Below are positions 51,619 through 61,006 of a stretch of 64,000 nucleotides of DNA, piece by piece. Origin of the DNA: Nocardia jinanensis (GTDB lineage: Bacteria > Actinomycetota > Actinomycetes > Mycobacteriales > Mycobacteriaceae); NCBI RefSeq assembly GCF_014645735.1, contig NZ_BMMH01000007.1, positions 310,001-374,000 on the forward strand, read 5' to 3'. The notes under the pieces are model-generated. The model was not told the origin of the DNA. It saw only the letters and a list, made by a program, of their open reading frames with translations, and did not search any database. Both the position numbers and the translations under genes were made by a program. How positions within the stretch are numbered: position 1 is the first letter of the stretch; every line of letters begins with the position of its first letter.

Positions 51619-52622
51619 GAAGTGCTCCACTTCTCCTCGTGGTGACAGCGCGCAAGGGCTACATCGAAAGGTGCGGAGTGCGCGGACGTGTCGCCGCGCG
51701 CGAGAGCCACGCAGGCGCGCGTAGGCACTGGCAGCTTCGCAGTCCCACCAGAAATGCTGGTCAATCAACCCTCTGGACGCATCGAGATGTCAAGGATTTA
51801 AAATGTGTTCTCTGGTCCAGGGTTGTCGACGGCCGGCAACTCGACAGGTTCGGTGTCGTTCTGGCAATGGGGCCCGATTCACCGGAATGACCTCCTCGTG
51901 TCATCTCGGCGTCTTGCACCTATTACTCCGCGATTCATCCGAAAGTTTGGACAACGACCGTCAGCAAAGAACCTGTGATCCCGATTTGGCGGTTCAACGA
52001 ACCTGTCTCTCGTCGCCGCAGATGGAACGCTGTGGATCCAACAATCCGTTTTGCCTGCGGTGCTGCATAGCCGTGAAGTCGTTGCAACATCGGGGTGCCC
52101 GCCTCAACGCGGAAGGTCGGTGGCTTGACCCCAGCTGGCCCCACCTAGAGAATCACAGTTCAGCGCGACTTTTCACCTGGCGCTGAGTCCCTTTGAGCGA
52201 TAACTGAGCCATTTGAGGTGCAGTGACAGCGCTGTGCGTGGTTCGAAACCAGCCGGTTCTGTGACTGATGCAATCAGCGTCATCGGATTGGCCCGAGTGG
52301 TCTACGCGGGGTGATCGCTCTGCCGATGATCGAGGGTTGACGATGACCACGCTGGCGCCTCGGTTGCAGGGAGATCACTGTCGACTGCGACTCGCTTACG
52401 CTTGCCGGTCGCGACCAACGCCTCGTGCTCAACTTGGCGTTGCCGAGTCCCTCGATACAAGTGCCCTGGCCCCGCATTGATCGTGACTCAAGTCCGACCA
52501 CCGGCGTGGACGCGAAACGGCATCGCTGGCGGTTGCGATGTAGACGATGCGCGGTGACGGTGGGCAGCTTCGGATAGCGTCGGCGTCAGCCAGATTGCAG
52601 TCGAGGGCGAGGGGCGGTGGCT
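51619..52622. other. Long region without a recognisable gene in the island
   Basis: About 1.0 kb between the recombinase pair and the STAND operon. It is visibly richer in A and T than the flanks. Several frames stay open for 60-130 codons, but none has a ribosome binding site with plausible protein character. Apart from short palindromes such as ACAGCGCTGT at 52226-52235 I see nothing I can name. It may hold a decayed gene, a noncoding RNA or the island promoters. Confidence 0.45.
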
Positions 52623-52736
52623 ATGACTGGCAGTGAGCTGCTGTATCCGTATGACTTGGTCAATCACGAAACTCAGTCGGCGGAGCCGGGTCAGCTGGTC
52701 CGCACCAGAGTTCGATCGGAGTTAGGAGAGCGGTGA
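52623..52736 (+). CDS. 37-residue ORF coupled to the STAND gene
   Basis: The ORF reads MTGSELLYPYDLVNHETQSA and ends VRSELGER. GAGGGG lies nine bases before the ATG. Its TGA overlaps the GTG of the giant gene (GTGA), so the giant is probably translated by reinitiation after this peptide. The peptide may be a leader that limits the expression of a toxic effector, or a small partner protein. No family is recognised. Confidence 0.55.
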   Translation: MTGSELLYPYDLVNHETQSAEPGQLVRTRVRSELGER

Positions 52737-55700
52737 GCCCGAGGTCCGGTGGTGAAGCAGACAAGATAGGCAATAGCTACGAGGCCGCTTGGATCGTGGC
52801 GCGAATGCTTGATGTGCTTCAGGGGCACGCGAGCTGGATAAAAATCGAGCCACTGGGGGATCTCCGCGATGGTGCTGAGTTCGTTATCCGCCGCAACGAC
52901 GGCGTCGACGAAGCGCACCAGGTGAAACGTCAATTCGGAAATGCGAATGCATGGAACTCCGGAGCATTCGACCAGCTACGTATTTGGGATGCGGCGCTGC
53001 AGCACTCGCGCGCACACCGGCAGTTTCACTTCGTATCCACGGTGCCGTTCCGGAAGCTGCAGGAGCTTGCAGACCGGACACGTAGCTCTGATGATCTCGC
53101 TTCATTCCTTACCGAAGGACTCCCGAATCCCCTAGAGGAACTGTTCAGCGAGCTTACACACCGCTACCAGGGAGCTAACGACGCCTATTGCGTACTACGC
53201 GGGCTCTATGTGCGTGTCATCGACGACAGGGAGTTGCGCCACAACAACGCTGCCCTTGCGGCTCTGTTGCTCGAAGGTGCGCCAGACCTACCCGCACGGG
53301 CGTCGTTAGTCGAGCTCATCGAGCGTTGTCTCGGTCGCACAGTGCACGCGTCTGATCTGATCGAGTTCCTCGCTGATTACGGGCTTCGCCGACGGTTGCT
53401 GACGAATCTGTTGAGCCTGATCGAGCAGGTACAGGCAGAGACATTGACGTGGTTGCAAAGGGTAGAGCAGCAGCAACTGCAGCCAGTCATTGCTCGCGTC
53501 GCAGCGCAGCGAATCAGGGAAACGCTCTGGCCGACGCCGGTGACCTTCCTGGTTGGTGCGGCCGGTGCAGGCAAGACCGCAGTTCTGCATCAGACTGTGG
53601 AACTATTTGCCGCCGACGGTCTTGTGACCCTTGTGATCTCGCTGGATCGATACGGCTCACTCGGATCGACTCGCGAATTGGGGCGTCATCTGGGCTTCGA
53701 GACGTCCCCGGTTACTGCCCTCGCCGCTGCTCGGCGACCGGCAGTTCTGGTGGTCGATCAGTTGGATGCTGTGAGCATGGTGTCGGGCCGGTTGCCTGAG
53801 AACTTCAATGTCGTCGCTGACCTGATCGTCGAGGCGCGTGCTTTCCCAGATCTGCGCGTCGTGTTGGGCTGCCGTCAGTTCGATGTCGACAACGACCACC
53901 GAATCCGAACACTGATGAGCCGCCATGACGCATCGGTGGTTTCGGTCGAGCCATTGACCGACCACCAGGTCGATACAGCGATCGCCGCCATGGGAATGGC
54001 GGCGGTAGCTCTCACTACTTATCAGCGCGATATCCTTCGTCTGCCTCTGCATCTGTCGTTGCTGGCCACCATCGCACACGAACCCAGGGCGCTGGACTTC
54101 ACCAACAGCCAATCCCTGTTCGATGCCTACTGGGACTACAAGCGCCGGGCGATACGCAGTCGCGGCGGCGTCCAAGAAGGTGTCGATGCTGCTACTGGCC
54201 AGTTGGCGCGCGCAATCAGCAACCGGCAGCAATTGACTGTTCCTATCGCGATGCTTGATATCGACAGTTCGACAACGGATCTGCTTATCTCAGAACAACT
54301 GCTGGTACGGGACGGAGCACATATTTGCTTCTTCCACGAGGCACTCTTCGACTATGCGTTTGCGCGGCAGTGGGTACGGCGTGAGGACAGCCTGGTCAGC
54401 TTCCTCGCCGCGAGTGAGCAGGAACTCTTCCGCCGCGGACAGGTTCGCCAGATCATGACCCACCTTCGCACTAGTGATCCTGTACGTTTTGTCTCCGAAG
54501 TCCGGGCGATGCTGACGAGCACTGAGGTGCGGTTTCACATCAAGGACGTTGCACTCGTTGTACTGGGTGGCATCGATGATCCCAGCAGCGCTGAGCTGCA
54601 ACTACTTTTCGATGTCCTGGATGCGGTGCCTGAGCTCGATTCGAGCATATGGTCTCGGCTGCGAACCCCGTCGTGGTTCGATCGGTTCGATGCCGATGGT
54701 CTGTTATCGTGCTGGCTGGAAGGCAGCGAAGAGCAACGTCGGCGAGCTATTTCGGTCATGACGGGTGTGGGGCCCGCGCAAGAGAACCGAATGACGGACT
54801 TGTTGATGGGTCGCCGGGACGACCCGGACTTCCCAGGGTGGGTACGGCACCTTGCGCGATGCTTGACTTTCCAGTCGAGCCATAAGTCGATCGAGGTACT
54901 CGTCGATTGCGTTCGCGCCGGCGGCTACGACCCCGACGCAGACCAACTCTGGTTCCGAATGCTAGACGTAGCCGTGACTCGGCCGGACTGGGTGGTCGAA
55001 GTCCTCGCCGCGTACTTCCTCCGGCCGCCTGCTCTTGAGCCTGGCGAATCGGGGAAAATCGCCATCCTGACGCAGCGATACACCTTCCTAGAGCAGGTGG
55101 TTACCACGGTGGCGACTACAGCGCCTGCCTCATTTTGCACATCGCTTCTGCCGTACCTTCTGCAGGTGATGGCCGCCACCGAGTATCGCGACCAGGGCGA
55201 TCGGCCCCTCGACGACGCACATTTCTCATGCCGAATCCCCGGGGCGGAGCATCGCGACGACGCCGCTGAGGTGCTGTTTGCTGCTATGGGTACGGCAATT
55301 CGAGCCATGGCTGCCAATGAGTTAGCAACGCTGCGGCCCATCATGGAACTGCTCGCGGAAGATCGGCACGACGCTGCACAGTGGTTGCTATATCAAGGGT
55401 TTCTCGGCGATGGCGTTGTTTTCGCCGACTGGGCCTTTGCAGTGATGATGCAGGGTGCGTGGCGGTTCATGTGCGGCTATGTCTCCAATAGCGTGTGGGT
55501 AGCACGCGAAGTCCTTCAATCGATTTGCCCGCACCTCACGCACGAACAGCATCAACGTCTCGAAACCGTCATCCGCGACCTTCGATTCGAGTGGGAGAAC
55601 CGCGGCCCCGGCTGGTACGCATTCAATCTGCTTTCCGGCATGTGCGAGGAGCGGCTGACCGAGACTGGCCGACGACGGCTGGGCGAGTTCCGCCGAAGGT

Positions 55701-57160
55701 TCCAGATCAATCAACCACCAGAGCCGGAAGGGATCGTCGTCTTTAGCGTAAAGGCACCGATTCCTGCCGAGCGCGCTCGTCGTATGAGCGACGACAACTG
55801 GCTACAGGCGATGGATGTTCATGACGGCGAGCGCGAAACTGCGAGCCAGACCGGTGGTGCACGAGAACAAGCGCGTGTGCTTGAAGAGTTGACGAAGGAT
55901 GAGCCACGCCGTTTCGCGCAGTTGGCCTTGCGACTAACACCGACGGTCGCCGCCGATTATTCCAACGCGATCCTGCTCGGATTGGGTGCTGCATCGATAG
56001 TCGATTGGCCCGACACGGTGTTCGAGGTAGTGCGTCACATTGCGTCAATGAACAATGCAGACAACGACCTCTTCTTCGGGTTCGCGCTGCACCCTTATGC
56101 TGCGGCCGTACCCCTCGACATCGTCGAAACCCTGAGAGACCGGATGGTGAATGCCACCGATCCGGGAAACGACGGAATTCAGGCATGGCAGCGGGAAGAG
56201 GTCGGTGGCCAGCATGCCGACATCCTGACCTCGGGGATCAACACAGCACGTGGCAGTCTGGCGCGGACGTTGGCCGGGCTGCTGGCGCCAGATGCAGATG
56301 GTGAGCGGACCACTCTCGTTGTCCCCGTGCTGAACAGGATGGCCGAGGACCCTTCGGTGTCAGTGCGCGCCACTGCGGCTCTTCTCGTAGGTGCATCGAT
56401 GCGCCACGCTCCTGCGGCCGCCCGAGCCGCATTCACTCGGCTGATCGACACCGACGACCGACTACTCGCCACCCCACCGGTCCGACAACTCCTGATCTAC
56501 CTCGGCAACGATGACCCAGCAACCGCGATGCCGGTGGTAGAGCGGATGCTGGCCTCTACGCACCCAAGTGTCCGAGAGGAGGGAGGTCGACTTGCTACCT
56601 TTGCCGCACTCGAATGGCGGCGAACCGAGGCGCTCGCAGTGGCACAGGCCCTGGGCGCAGAGGTTCGGCAGGGAATCGCACAAGTTGCAGCGCACCGGTT
56701 GACGACCACGAGCGAAACCGCTGCTGCGGTAGCTATTTTGAATAGGCTTTTCCATGACCCCGCGCCTATGGTGAGACAGTCGGCCGCCGATGTGGCAGCT
56801 GTGCTCCGCGGTCAGGCACTATTACCGTTCACGCCAGTACTGCGAGAATTTATTTCCTCACCCGCCTTCGTCGAAGGAATCAGCCAGTTACTCATCACCC
56901 TGGAAAATGCGCCCGACAAGATCGACGACCTCGTTCTACGCAGCGTCCGCCAGTTCATCACGACTGCAGGCACCGATGTTGGTGACATCTCCACCCACGC
57001 AGCGGCCGAATCACAGCATGTGGGCCGGTTGATCATTCGAGGTCTCACGCAGACCGATAACCCCGACCACCGTTCGGCTTTGCTCGATGCCATCGACGAG
57101 CTGATCCGCCTGGGGTCTTTCGGCATCAACGATATGGTCAACGCCCTGGAAAGAGGCTGA
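52733..57160 (+). CDS. Giant nuclease-STAND NTPase (Avs-like defence protein)
   Basis: The 1475-residue protein has three parts. Residues 1-150 look like a PD-(D/E)xK nuclease of the DUF4297/Cap4 type: E17, the D46-G-A-E49 strand and the E60-A-H-Q-V-K65 strand with its lysine. Residues about 260-560 are a STAND P-loop NTPase with Walker A GAAGAGKT (275-282) and Walker B VVDQLD (D342, D345), followed by a winged-helix-like region (HEALFDYAFARQWVRRE). From about 580 to the end it is all helix and repetitive, HEAT-like (for example DPSVSVRATAALLVGASMRH, THPSVREEGGRLATFAAL). This is the architecture of antiviral Avs-type proteins, where the C-terminus binds a phage protein and triggers the nuclease. 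Codon use is more AT-rich than the surroundings, suggesting transfer. Confidence 0.75.
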   Translation: MSPRSGGEADKIGNSYEAAWIVARMLDVLQGHASWIKIEPLGDLRDGAEFVIRRNDGVDEAHQVKRQFGNANAWNSGAFDQLRIWDAALQHSRAHRQFHFVSTVPFRKLQELADRTRSSDDLASFLTEGLPNPLEELFSELTHRYQGANDAYCVLRGLYVRVIDDRELRHNNAALAALLLEGAPDLPARASLVELIERCLGRTVHASDLIEFLADYGLRRRLLTNLLSLIEQVQAETLTWLQRVEQQQLQPVIARVAAQRIRETLWPTPVTFLVGAAGAGKTAVLHQTVELFAADGLVTLVISLDRYGSLGSTRELGRHLGFETSPVTALAAARRPAVLVVDQLDAVSMVSGRLPENFNVVADLIVEARAFPDLRVVLGCRQFDVDNDHRIRTLMSRHDASVVSVEPLTDHQVDTAIAAMGMAAVALTTYQRDILRLPLHLSLLATIAHEPRALDFTNSQSLFDAYWDYKRRAIRSRGGVQEGVDAATGQLARAISNRQQLTVPIAMLDIDSSTTDLLISEQLLVRDGAHICFFHEALFDYAFARQWVRREDSLVSFLAASEQELFRRGQVRQIMTHLRTSDPVRFVSEVRAMLTSTEVRFHIKDVALVVLGGIDDPSSAELQLLFDVLDAVPELDSSIWSRLRTPSWFDRFDADGLLSCWLEGSEEQRRRAISVMTGVGPAQENRMTDLLMGRRDDPDFPGWVRHLARCLTFQSSHKSIEVLVDCVRAGGYDPDADQLWFRMLDVAVTRPDWVVEVLAAYFLRPPALEPGESGKIAILTQRYTFLEQVVTTVATTAPASFCTSLLPYLLQVMAATEYRDQGDRPLDDAHFSCRIPGAEHRDDAAEVLFAAMGTAIRAMAANELATLRPIMELLAEDRHDAAQWLLYQGFLGDGVVFADWAFAVMMQGAWRFMCGYVSNSVWVAREVLQSICPHLTHEQHQRLETVIRDLRFEWENRGPGWYAFNLLSGMCEERLTETGRRRLGEFRRRFQINQPPEPEGIVVFSVKAPIPAERARRMSDDNWLQAMDVHDGERETASQTGGAREQARVLEELTKDEPRRFAQLALRLTPTVAADYSNAILLGLGAASIVDWPDTVFEVVRHIASMNNADNDLFFGFALHPYAAAVPLDIVETLRDRMVNATDPGNDGIQAWQREEVGGQHADILTSGINTARGSLARTLAGLLAPDADGERTTLVVPVLNRMAEDPSVSVRATAALLVGASMRHAPAAARAAFTRLIDTDDRLLATPPVRQLLIYLGNDDPATAMPVVERMLASTHPSVREEGGRLATFAALEWRRTEALAVAQALGAEVRQGIAQVAAHRLTTTSETAAAVAILNRLFHDPAPMVRQSAADVAAVLRGQALLPFTPVLREFISSPAFVEGISQLLITLENAPDKIDDLVLRSVRQFITTAGTDVGDISTHAAAESQHVGRLIIRGLTQTDNPDHRSALLDAIDELIRLGSFGINDMVNALERG

Positions 57161-57177
57161 GCTGCAGGTGAGTAGTT

Positions 57178-57197
57178 CGGCGGTTGACGGTCCGCCG
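57178..57197 (+). terminator. Weak hairpin after the STAND gene
   Basis: CGGCGG, eight bases, CCGCCG lies 18 bases past the stop codon. Confidence 0.3.
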
Positions 57198-57427
57198 TAG
57201 GTGACATGTCCGAACCCGGGCTGTTCCTGGAGTCTGCTCATCACCCCTCGCATCGACCCTGTGCGCCGGGCCGGGGCTTCGTTCAACCGCTTCCCATTCA
57301 GCGTTCCGAAGCTGAGAACAAGTGTTGCGATCTTCGATGGACGTGCCGTTCGCTTCAATACTTCGTCGGATCCCGGGTCCGCAGCCACCGCGCTATCGTT
57401 CCTGTTGGTCAAATCAACCTGCGCAGG
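57198..57427. other. Convergent intergenic region
   Basis: About 230 bases between the STAND gene and the end of the GNAT gene; I see no gene. Confidence 0.45.
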
Positions 57428-58033
57428 TTACATATTGACCCTCATCGCCCACATCGGAGGTCTTTCGCCTGCCGGCAATGCGAAAGACTCGGCGACTTCG
57501 AATCCGAACCGAGCGTAATACGGGATGTTTCTTTCCCGCGTGCAGACCAGATACGCCGGGGGAGGGGAAGGAGACGTCACGCGGTCGGTGATCAGGCGTG
57601 CCGCGTAGCCTTGTCCTCGGACGCTCTGAGTGGATCCGATATTCGCCAGGTACCAGTGCCCAGGGGCGCGGGGGTGATGCTCGTCGAGGGTGCGGCGGAC
57701 TCTGATTGCGGTCAGGGCGCGGGTTCGTAGGGCGGGTAGTAGGTCGGGAAGGGCGCGGACTGTGGTCATGGTGCTGTGGTCCCACTGTCCAGGTGGATCC
57801 CAGACGGCAACGGCCGCGATCTTCCCGTCGCCGTCGCTGGCAACATCGACTCCGCCGTGAGGAACGTGGAAGTACCGTAGCGACGCGGCGAAGTACACGG
57901 GTAGCGCACGGCGGCGCTGCTTCTGGTCGGGCCAGATGGTAGCCATCAGCGGGTCGCTGTCGAAGGCTTCGGCGAGAACAGCGGCGGCTTCTGGGATGTC
58001 GGTGGTGGTGGCGACACGGGTGGTGATCGGCAC
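57428..58033 (-). CDS. GNAT acetyltransferase
   Basis: The 201-residue protein resembles the Streptomyces-type GNATs with TTRVATTTDIPEAAAVLAEA FDSDPLM, RYFHVPHGGVDVAS, and the acetyl-CoA loop QSVRGQGYAARLI followed by YYARFGFEVAES. The substrate is unknown. The GTG at 58033 is used because GGAAGGA lies six bases upstream. It is divergent from the P450 gene with a 34-base gap, so the two share a promoter region. Confidence 0.83.
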   Translation of the reverse strand: MPITTRVATTTDIPEAAAVLAEAFDSDPLMATIWPDQKQRRRALPVYFAASLRYFHVPHGGVDVASDGDGKIAAVAVWDPPGQWDHSTMTTVRALPDLLPALRTRALTAIRVRRTLDEHHPRAPGHWYLANIGSTQSVRGQGYAARLITDRVTSPSPPPAYLVCTRERNIPYYARFGFEVAESFALPAGERPPMWAMRVNM

Positions 58034-58067
58034 GGCGGGTCCTTCCGGTGGTTGGCACACTAGGGGT

Positions 58068-59228
58068 ATGGACTTGGGGCGGTGCCCGTTCACGGCGGGG
58101 ATTCATGCGGTCGATGCTCTTCATGAGGATCTCAGGACTCGCGGATCGGGGGTGCATCAGGCGGAGCTACCCGACGGTTCGCCGGTGTGGGTGGTCACCG
58201 GGTGGCAGGCGGTAACTAGTCTATTGGCCGATCCGCGGATGTCCGCGTCGAAGTCGGATTCGACCACGGGGTTCACGGGACAAAATCTTCCTGCAGCGTT
58301 GGATCAGAATCTGCTCAATATCGATGGTGAGCAGCATCGGCGGGTGCGGAAGCTGGCGGCGGAGGCCTTCGCGCCCGCTCATCACGCCCGGCACGAGCAG
58401 GTCGTGGTGGGCGCTGTCGCGGAGTTAGTTGATGCGCTGCCGGCGGTGGGGGAGATTGATGCGATGGGTGGGTTGTGCGAGCCGTTGCCCCCGCGGGTGA
58501 TCGGCACACTGCTGGGTCTGCCTGACGAACAGTTGGGCGAGTTCCGTTCTGCGGCTCGGCCGATGTTTCTGATCGACACCTCCAGCGGAGGCGAGGCTGT
58601 TCAGGGCGCGATGTCGGCGATGCTGATGTTGGTGGCGGGGGTGATAGAGGACAAGCGGCGGGAGCCGGGTGATGACCTGATCTCCGACTGGCTCACGGCC
58701 CGGGACGGTCAGGATCGGCTCAGTGAGGAGGAGCTGATGAGTCTTGCATTCGCGGTGATAATCGGTGGGTTCGAGAACGTCACATCGTTGACCTCAGCGG
58801 TTCTGGATGAGCTGGTCCGCAACCACGGTGAGCGGGCCCGGCGACTGCTGGGTGTGCCGCCGGAGTTCGCGGGTTTGGTGCGAGAGGTGATGGGGGTGGT
58901 GGCGCCGGTGAATTATGCGTTGCGGCGGTTCCCGCTGGCCGATGTCGAGGTCAACAAAGTGTGCATTCCGCGGGGTCACACAGTGTTTCTGTCGTTGCGG
59001 TCGGCGCATCTCGATCCCGCTCGCCGTGAGGGCAGGGACCTGGTGTTCGGGCATGGCCGGCACTTCTGTATCGGTGCGGCGTTGGCCGAGATGCAGGCTG
59101 TCCATGTTGCGCGCGCTGTGCTGGAGAAGTATCCGCGGCTGGAGCCGGTCAAGCTGCGGGAACAGTACCGGTTGCGGCCATCGTGGCTGACGTACGCCTT
59201 CGCCGAACTCCCGCTACGAGCCGGTTGA
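58068..59228 (+). CDS. Cytochrome P450 lacking the ExxR motif
   Basis: The 386-residue protein is a bacterial P450 with the heme loop FGHGRHFCIG (ligand C334) and the substrate-side segment DPRMSASKSD. Two conserved elements are altered. The K helix reads E273-V-M-G276, not ExxR, and the I-helix acid-alcohol pair reads GGFEN (233-237) with asparagine instead of threonine. Members of the CYP157 family also lack ExxR, and they occur with CYP154-type partners. So it may be a specialised or non-catalytic P450. It is 34 bases from the divergent GNAT gene and about 90 bases before the Rv3651-like gene. Confidence 0.85.
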   Translation: MDLGRCPFTAGIHAVDALHEDLRTRGSGVHQAELPDGSPVWVVTGWQAVTSLLADPRMSASKSDSTTGFTGQNLPAALDQNLLNIDGEQHRRVRKLAAEAFAPAHHARHEQVVVGAVAELVDALPAVGEIDAMGGLCEPLPPRVIGTLLGLPDEQLGEFRSAARPMFLIDTSSGGEAVQGAMSAMLMLVAGVIEDKRREPGDDLISDWLTARDGQDRLSEEELMSLAFAVIIGGFENVTSLTSAVLDELVRNHGERARRLLGVPPEFAGLVREVMGVVAPVNYALRRFPLADVEVNKVCIPRGHTVFLSLRSAHLDPARREGRDLVFGHGRHFCIGAALAEMQAVHVARAVLEKYPRLEPVKLREQYRLRPSWLTYAFAELPLRAG

Positions 59229-59317
59229 TCAGCAGAAGCTGGACACCATTCCAGGTACTCTGAGATCGTTAGGGAAGGCTGGACCACGGGATAGCTACTA
59301 CCTCGGGGACTGACGTG

Positions 59318-60397
59318 ATGCCGAAGCACGGATGGACGCTGGTCGAAACCCTGGAGCCGGACCGGCTCAGCGTGGTCGCGCGCGACCATCATGCCCGGGA
59401 TCGGACCTCGTTCGAACGAGCCGTGCAGGACCATATCGGTGCCGGGAAAGCCCCGGCACGAGAAGCTACCCACTGGCTGGAGAACTTGATCGCCGACATG
59501 CGTCGGCGCCGGGAAACGGTTATTGCGCAGCGCGTTCTCCGCAACGGCCACGTGGTGGGGGTCCGGGCAGTGCCGGTACTCGCTCCCGACGACTCCCTGC
59601 ACGGTGTGTATCTGTGGCTGGGCTCCGAGGATGTGACGCCGGTGTATCCGCCGGTGCCGGCCTTCGCATTTACGTGGGACTCGCGTCAACGGCTTGCGGA
59701 GATTCCTGCCTCGTTGTCTGTCGAGACATCGCGGTCACGCCTGACAGCGCCGGAGGTCTTCCGGTTCATGGATCCGGTGGACGGGCTCTCTCTGATCCGG
59801 GCGTTGTTGTCGTCGCAGCCTGGGCAAAGCTGGGCCGGCGCGGTGACCGTGACGGTTGGTGAGCACATACGGCCGGGGCATCTGGTCATGATTGCCGCCA
59901 CGCCACCACAGGTGTGGCGGGGGCTGCTGTTCCAAACTTCGGCGACCCCGGCCGAAATGAGTCTGGAGGCTGCGGCGCTGGCTGCGATACCGCGTGTGTC
60001 GCAGGTGCACATGGTGTTGGTCGATATCGCCAAGATGCGGTTGATCCGGTGGATCACCGACCCACTACCCGAGGTGCAGTGGAAAGGGCAGGTCGATCAG
60101 CGTGACACCCCGCACCCCGCGGATGTGAGGCGGGTGTTCACCGCGGCTGCCGATGTATTCACCGGTAAGTCCGACTCTGCTGCGGTGCAGGGTGTTCGGC
60201 TACGGCGCCGGGGCGGCGGGTGGGTGGTGGTCGATGGCACCGGCGCTATCGTCACGACTCCGAGCGGTGGTCCTGCCCTCGCAGTGCTGCAACTACGCGT
60301 GGTGGGCTATTCCGACGAACCGGACCCGGTCGAACCCACCGATGACGGTCACCCGGGGCTCGATGACCCCGACTACCCGGATCCCCTCCCGGCCTGA
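59318..60397 (+). CDS. Rv3651-like (PAS/GAF-type) protein
   Basis: The 359-residue protein starts PKHGWTLVETLEPDRLSVVA, which resembles the N-terminus of mycobacterial Rv3651 (WLLVETLG type). It then has RVLRNGHVVGVRAVPVLAPD and DSLHGVYLWLG, also placed as in that family, and a C-terminal acidic tail rich in D and P. Rv3651-type proteins have PAS-like folds and unknown roles. The ATG at 59318 is preferred to a GTG one codon earlier. It follows the P450 gene and may be in one operon with it. Confidence 0.6.
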   Translation: MPKHGWTLVETLEPDRLSVVARDHHARDRTSFERAVQDHIGAGKAPAREATHWLENLIADMRRRRETVIAQRVLRNGHVVGVRAVPVLAPDDSLHGVYLWLGSEDVTPVYPPVPAFAFTWDSRQRLAEIPASLSVETSRSRLTAPEVFRFMDPVDGLSLIRALLSSQPGQSWAGAVTVTVGEHIRPGHLVMIAATPPQVWRGLLFQTSATPAEMSLEAAALAAIPRVSQVHMVLVDIAKMRLIRWITDPLPEVQWKGQVDQRDTPHPADVRRVFTAAADVFTGKSDSAAVQGVRLRRRGGGWVVVDGTGAIVTTPSGGPALAVLQLRVVGYSDEPDPVEPTDDGHPGLDDPDYPDPLPA

Positions 60398-60547
60398 CGG
60401 TCCTTGACGAGCACCTACCCGTGCCAATGGCGTTTTGCTACTATTGGCGCATTCTTGTTCCCGGTACCAGTCTCTGACGGACGCCGGATGACCGCTCGAA
60501 TCTGTGTGTTCGAGCGCGTTCTCATCCAGGCGATCGGGGAGGTACCG

Positions 60548-60913
60548 ATGAACGACACGCCGACCGGAGTACGTGGACACTCTGGGGCCCGCGTGCCCGT
60601 CAGTGTGGAGATCAACCGGCTGTTCGCCGCGTTCCATATGCGAGGCTGCGACGAGGAAAGCAATGCCGCGGCTGCGGCAGCTGTCAGCCGCATACTAGGT
60701 CGGCCGGTCCTGGACCGCGATATAGCAGCCCTGCGTACGACTCGACCTGGGCAGGCCGCCGATCCGGAAGTCCTTGCTGCGTTGTTCGAACACTTCTGCC
60801 TACCGGTAACGCAATTTACTTGCCACTCGAGGTCGCACGATCGGATCATCGAGCATGCCCTGCACCTGATGGCGTCGGTTCGGGATCTCGGCCCTGACGT
60901 CTATGCCCTGTGA
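60548..60913 (+). CDS. EspR-like DNA-binding protein
   Basis: The 121-residue protein matches the layout of EspR (Rv3849), an XRE-type nucleoid regulator of ESX-1. It has EINRLFAAFHMRG, a helix-turn-helix (AVSRILGRPVLDRDIAALRTTRPGQ, here ending in the recognition-helix region), then PEVLAALFEHFCLPVTQFT and a C-terminal dimerisation helix. I use the ATG at 60548. Its targets are unknown; it may regulate the island. Confidence 0.6.
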   Translation: MNDTPTGVRGHSGARVPVSVEINRLFAAFHMRGCDEESNAAAAAAVSRILGRPVLDRDIAALRTTRPGQAADPEVLAALFEHFCLPVTQFTCHSRSHDRIIEHALHLMASVRDLGPDVYAL

Positions 60914-61006
60914 CACTCCGTCGCCGCAGGCCTGATCGAGATCGGCTTGCGCGCGGTAACCCGAGTGCAGAGATGTCGGTATTGGCCGGGCTCCGTGCGC
61001 GATTCG

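Noticed and set aside
52240..52250. GGTTCGAAACC resembling a tRNA T arm
   Set aside because: No acceptor, D or anticodon stem can be built around it.
52343..52480. 45-codon open frame in the island gap
   Set aside because: ATG without a ribosome binding site and no recognisable protein features.
57416..57429. Perfect palindrome AACCTGCGCAGGTT
   Set aside because: It overlaps the GNAT stop codon in a convergent gap, not a promoter, and is too short to be a terminator, so I give it no function.
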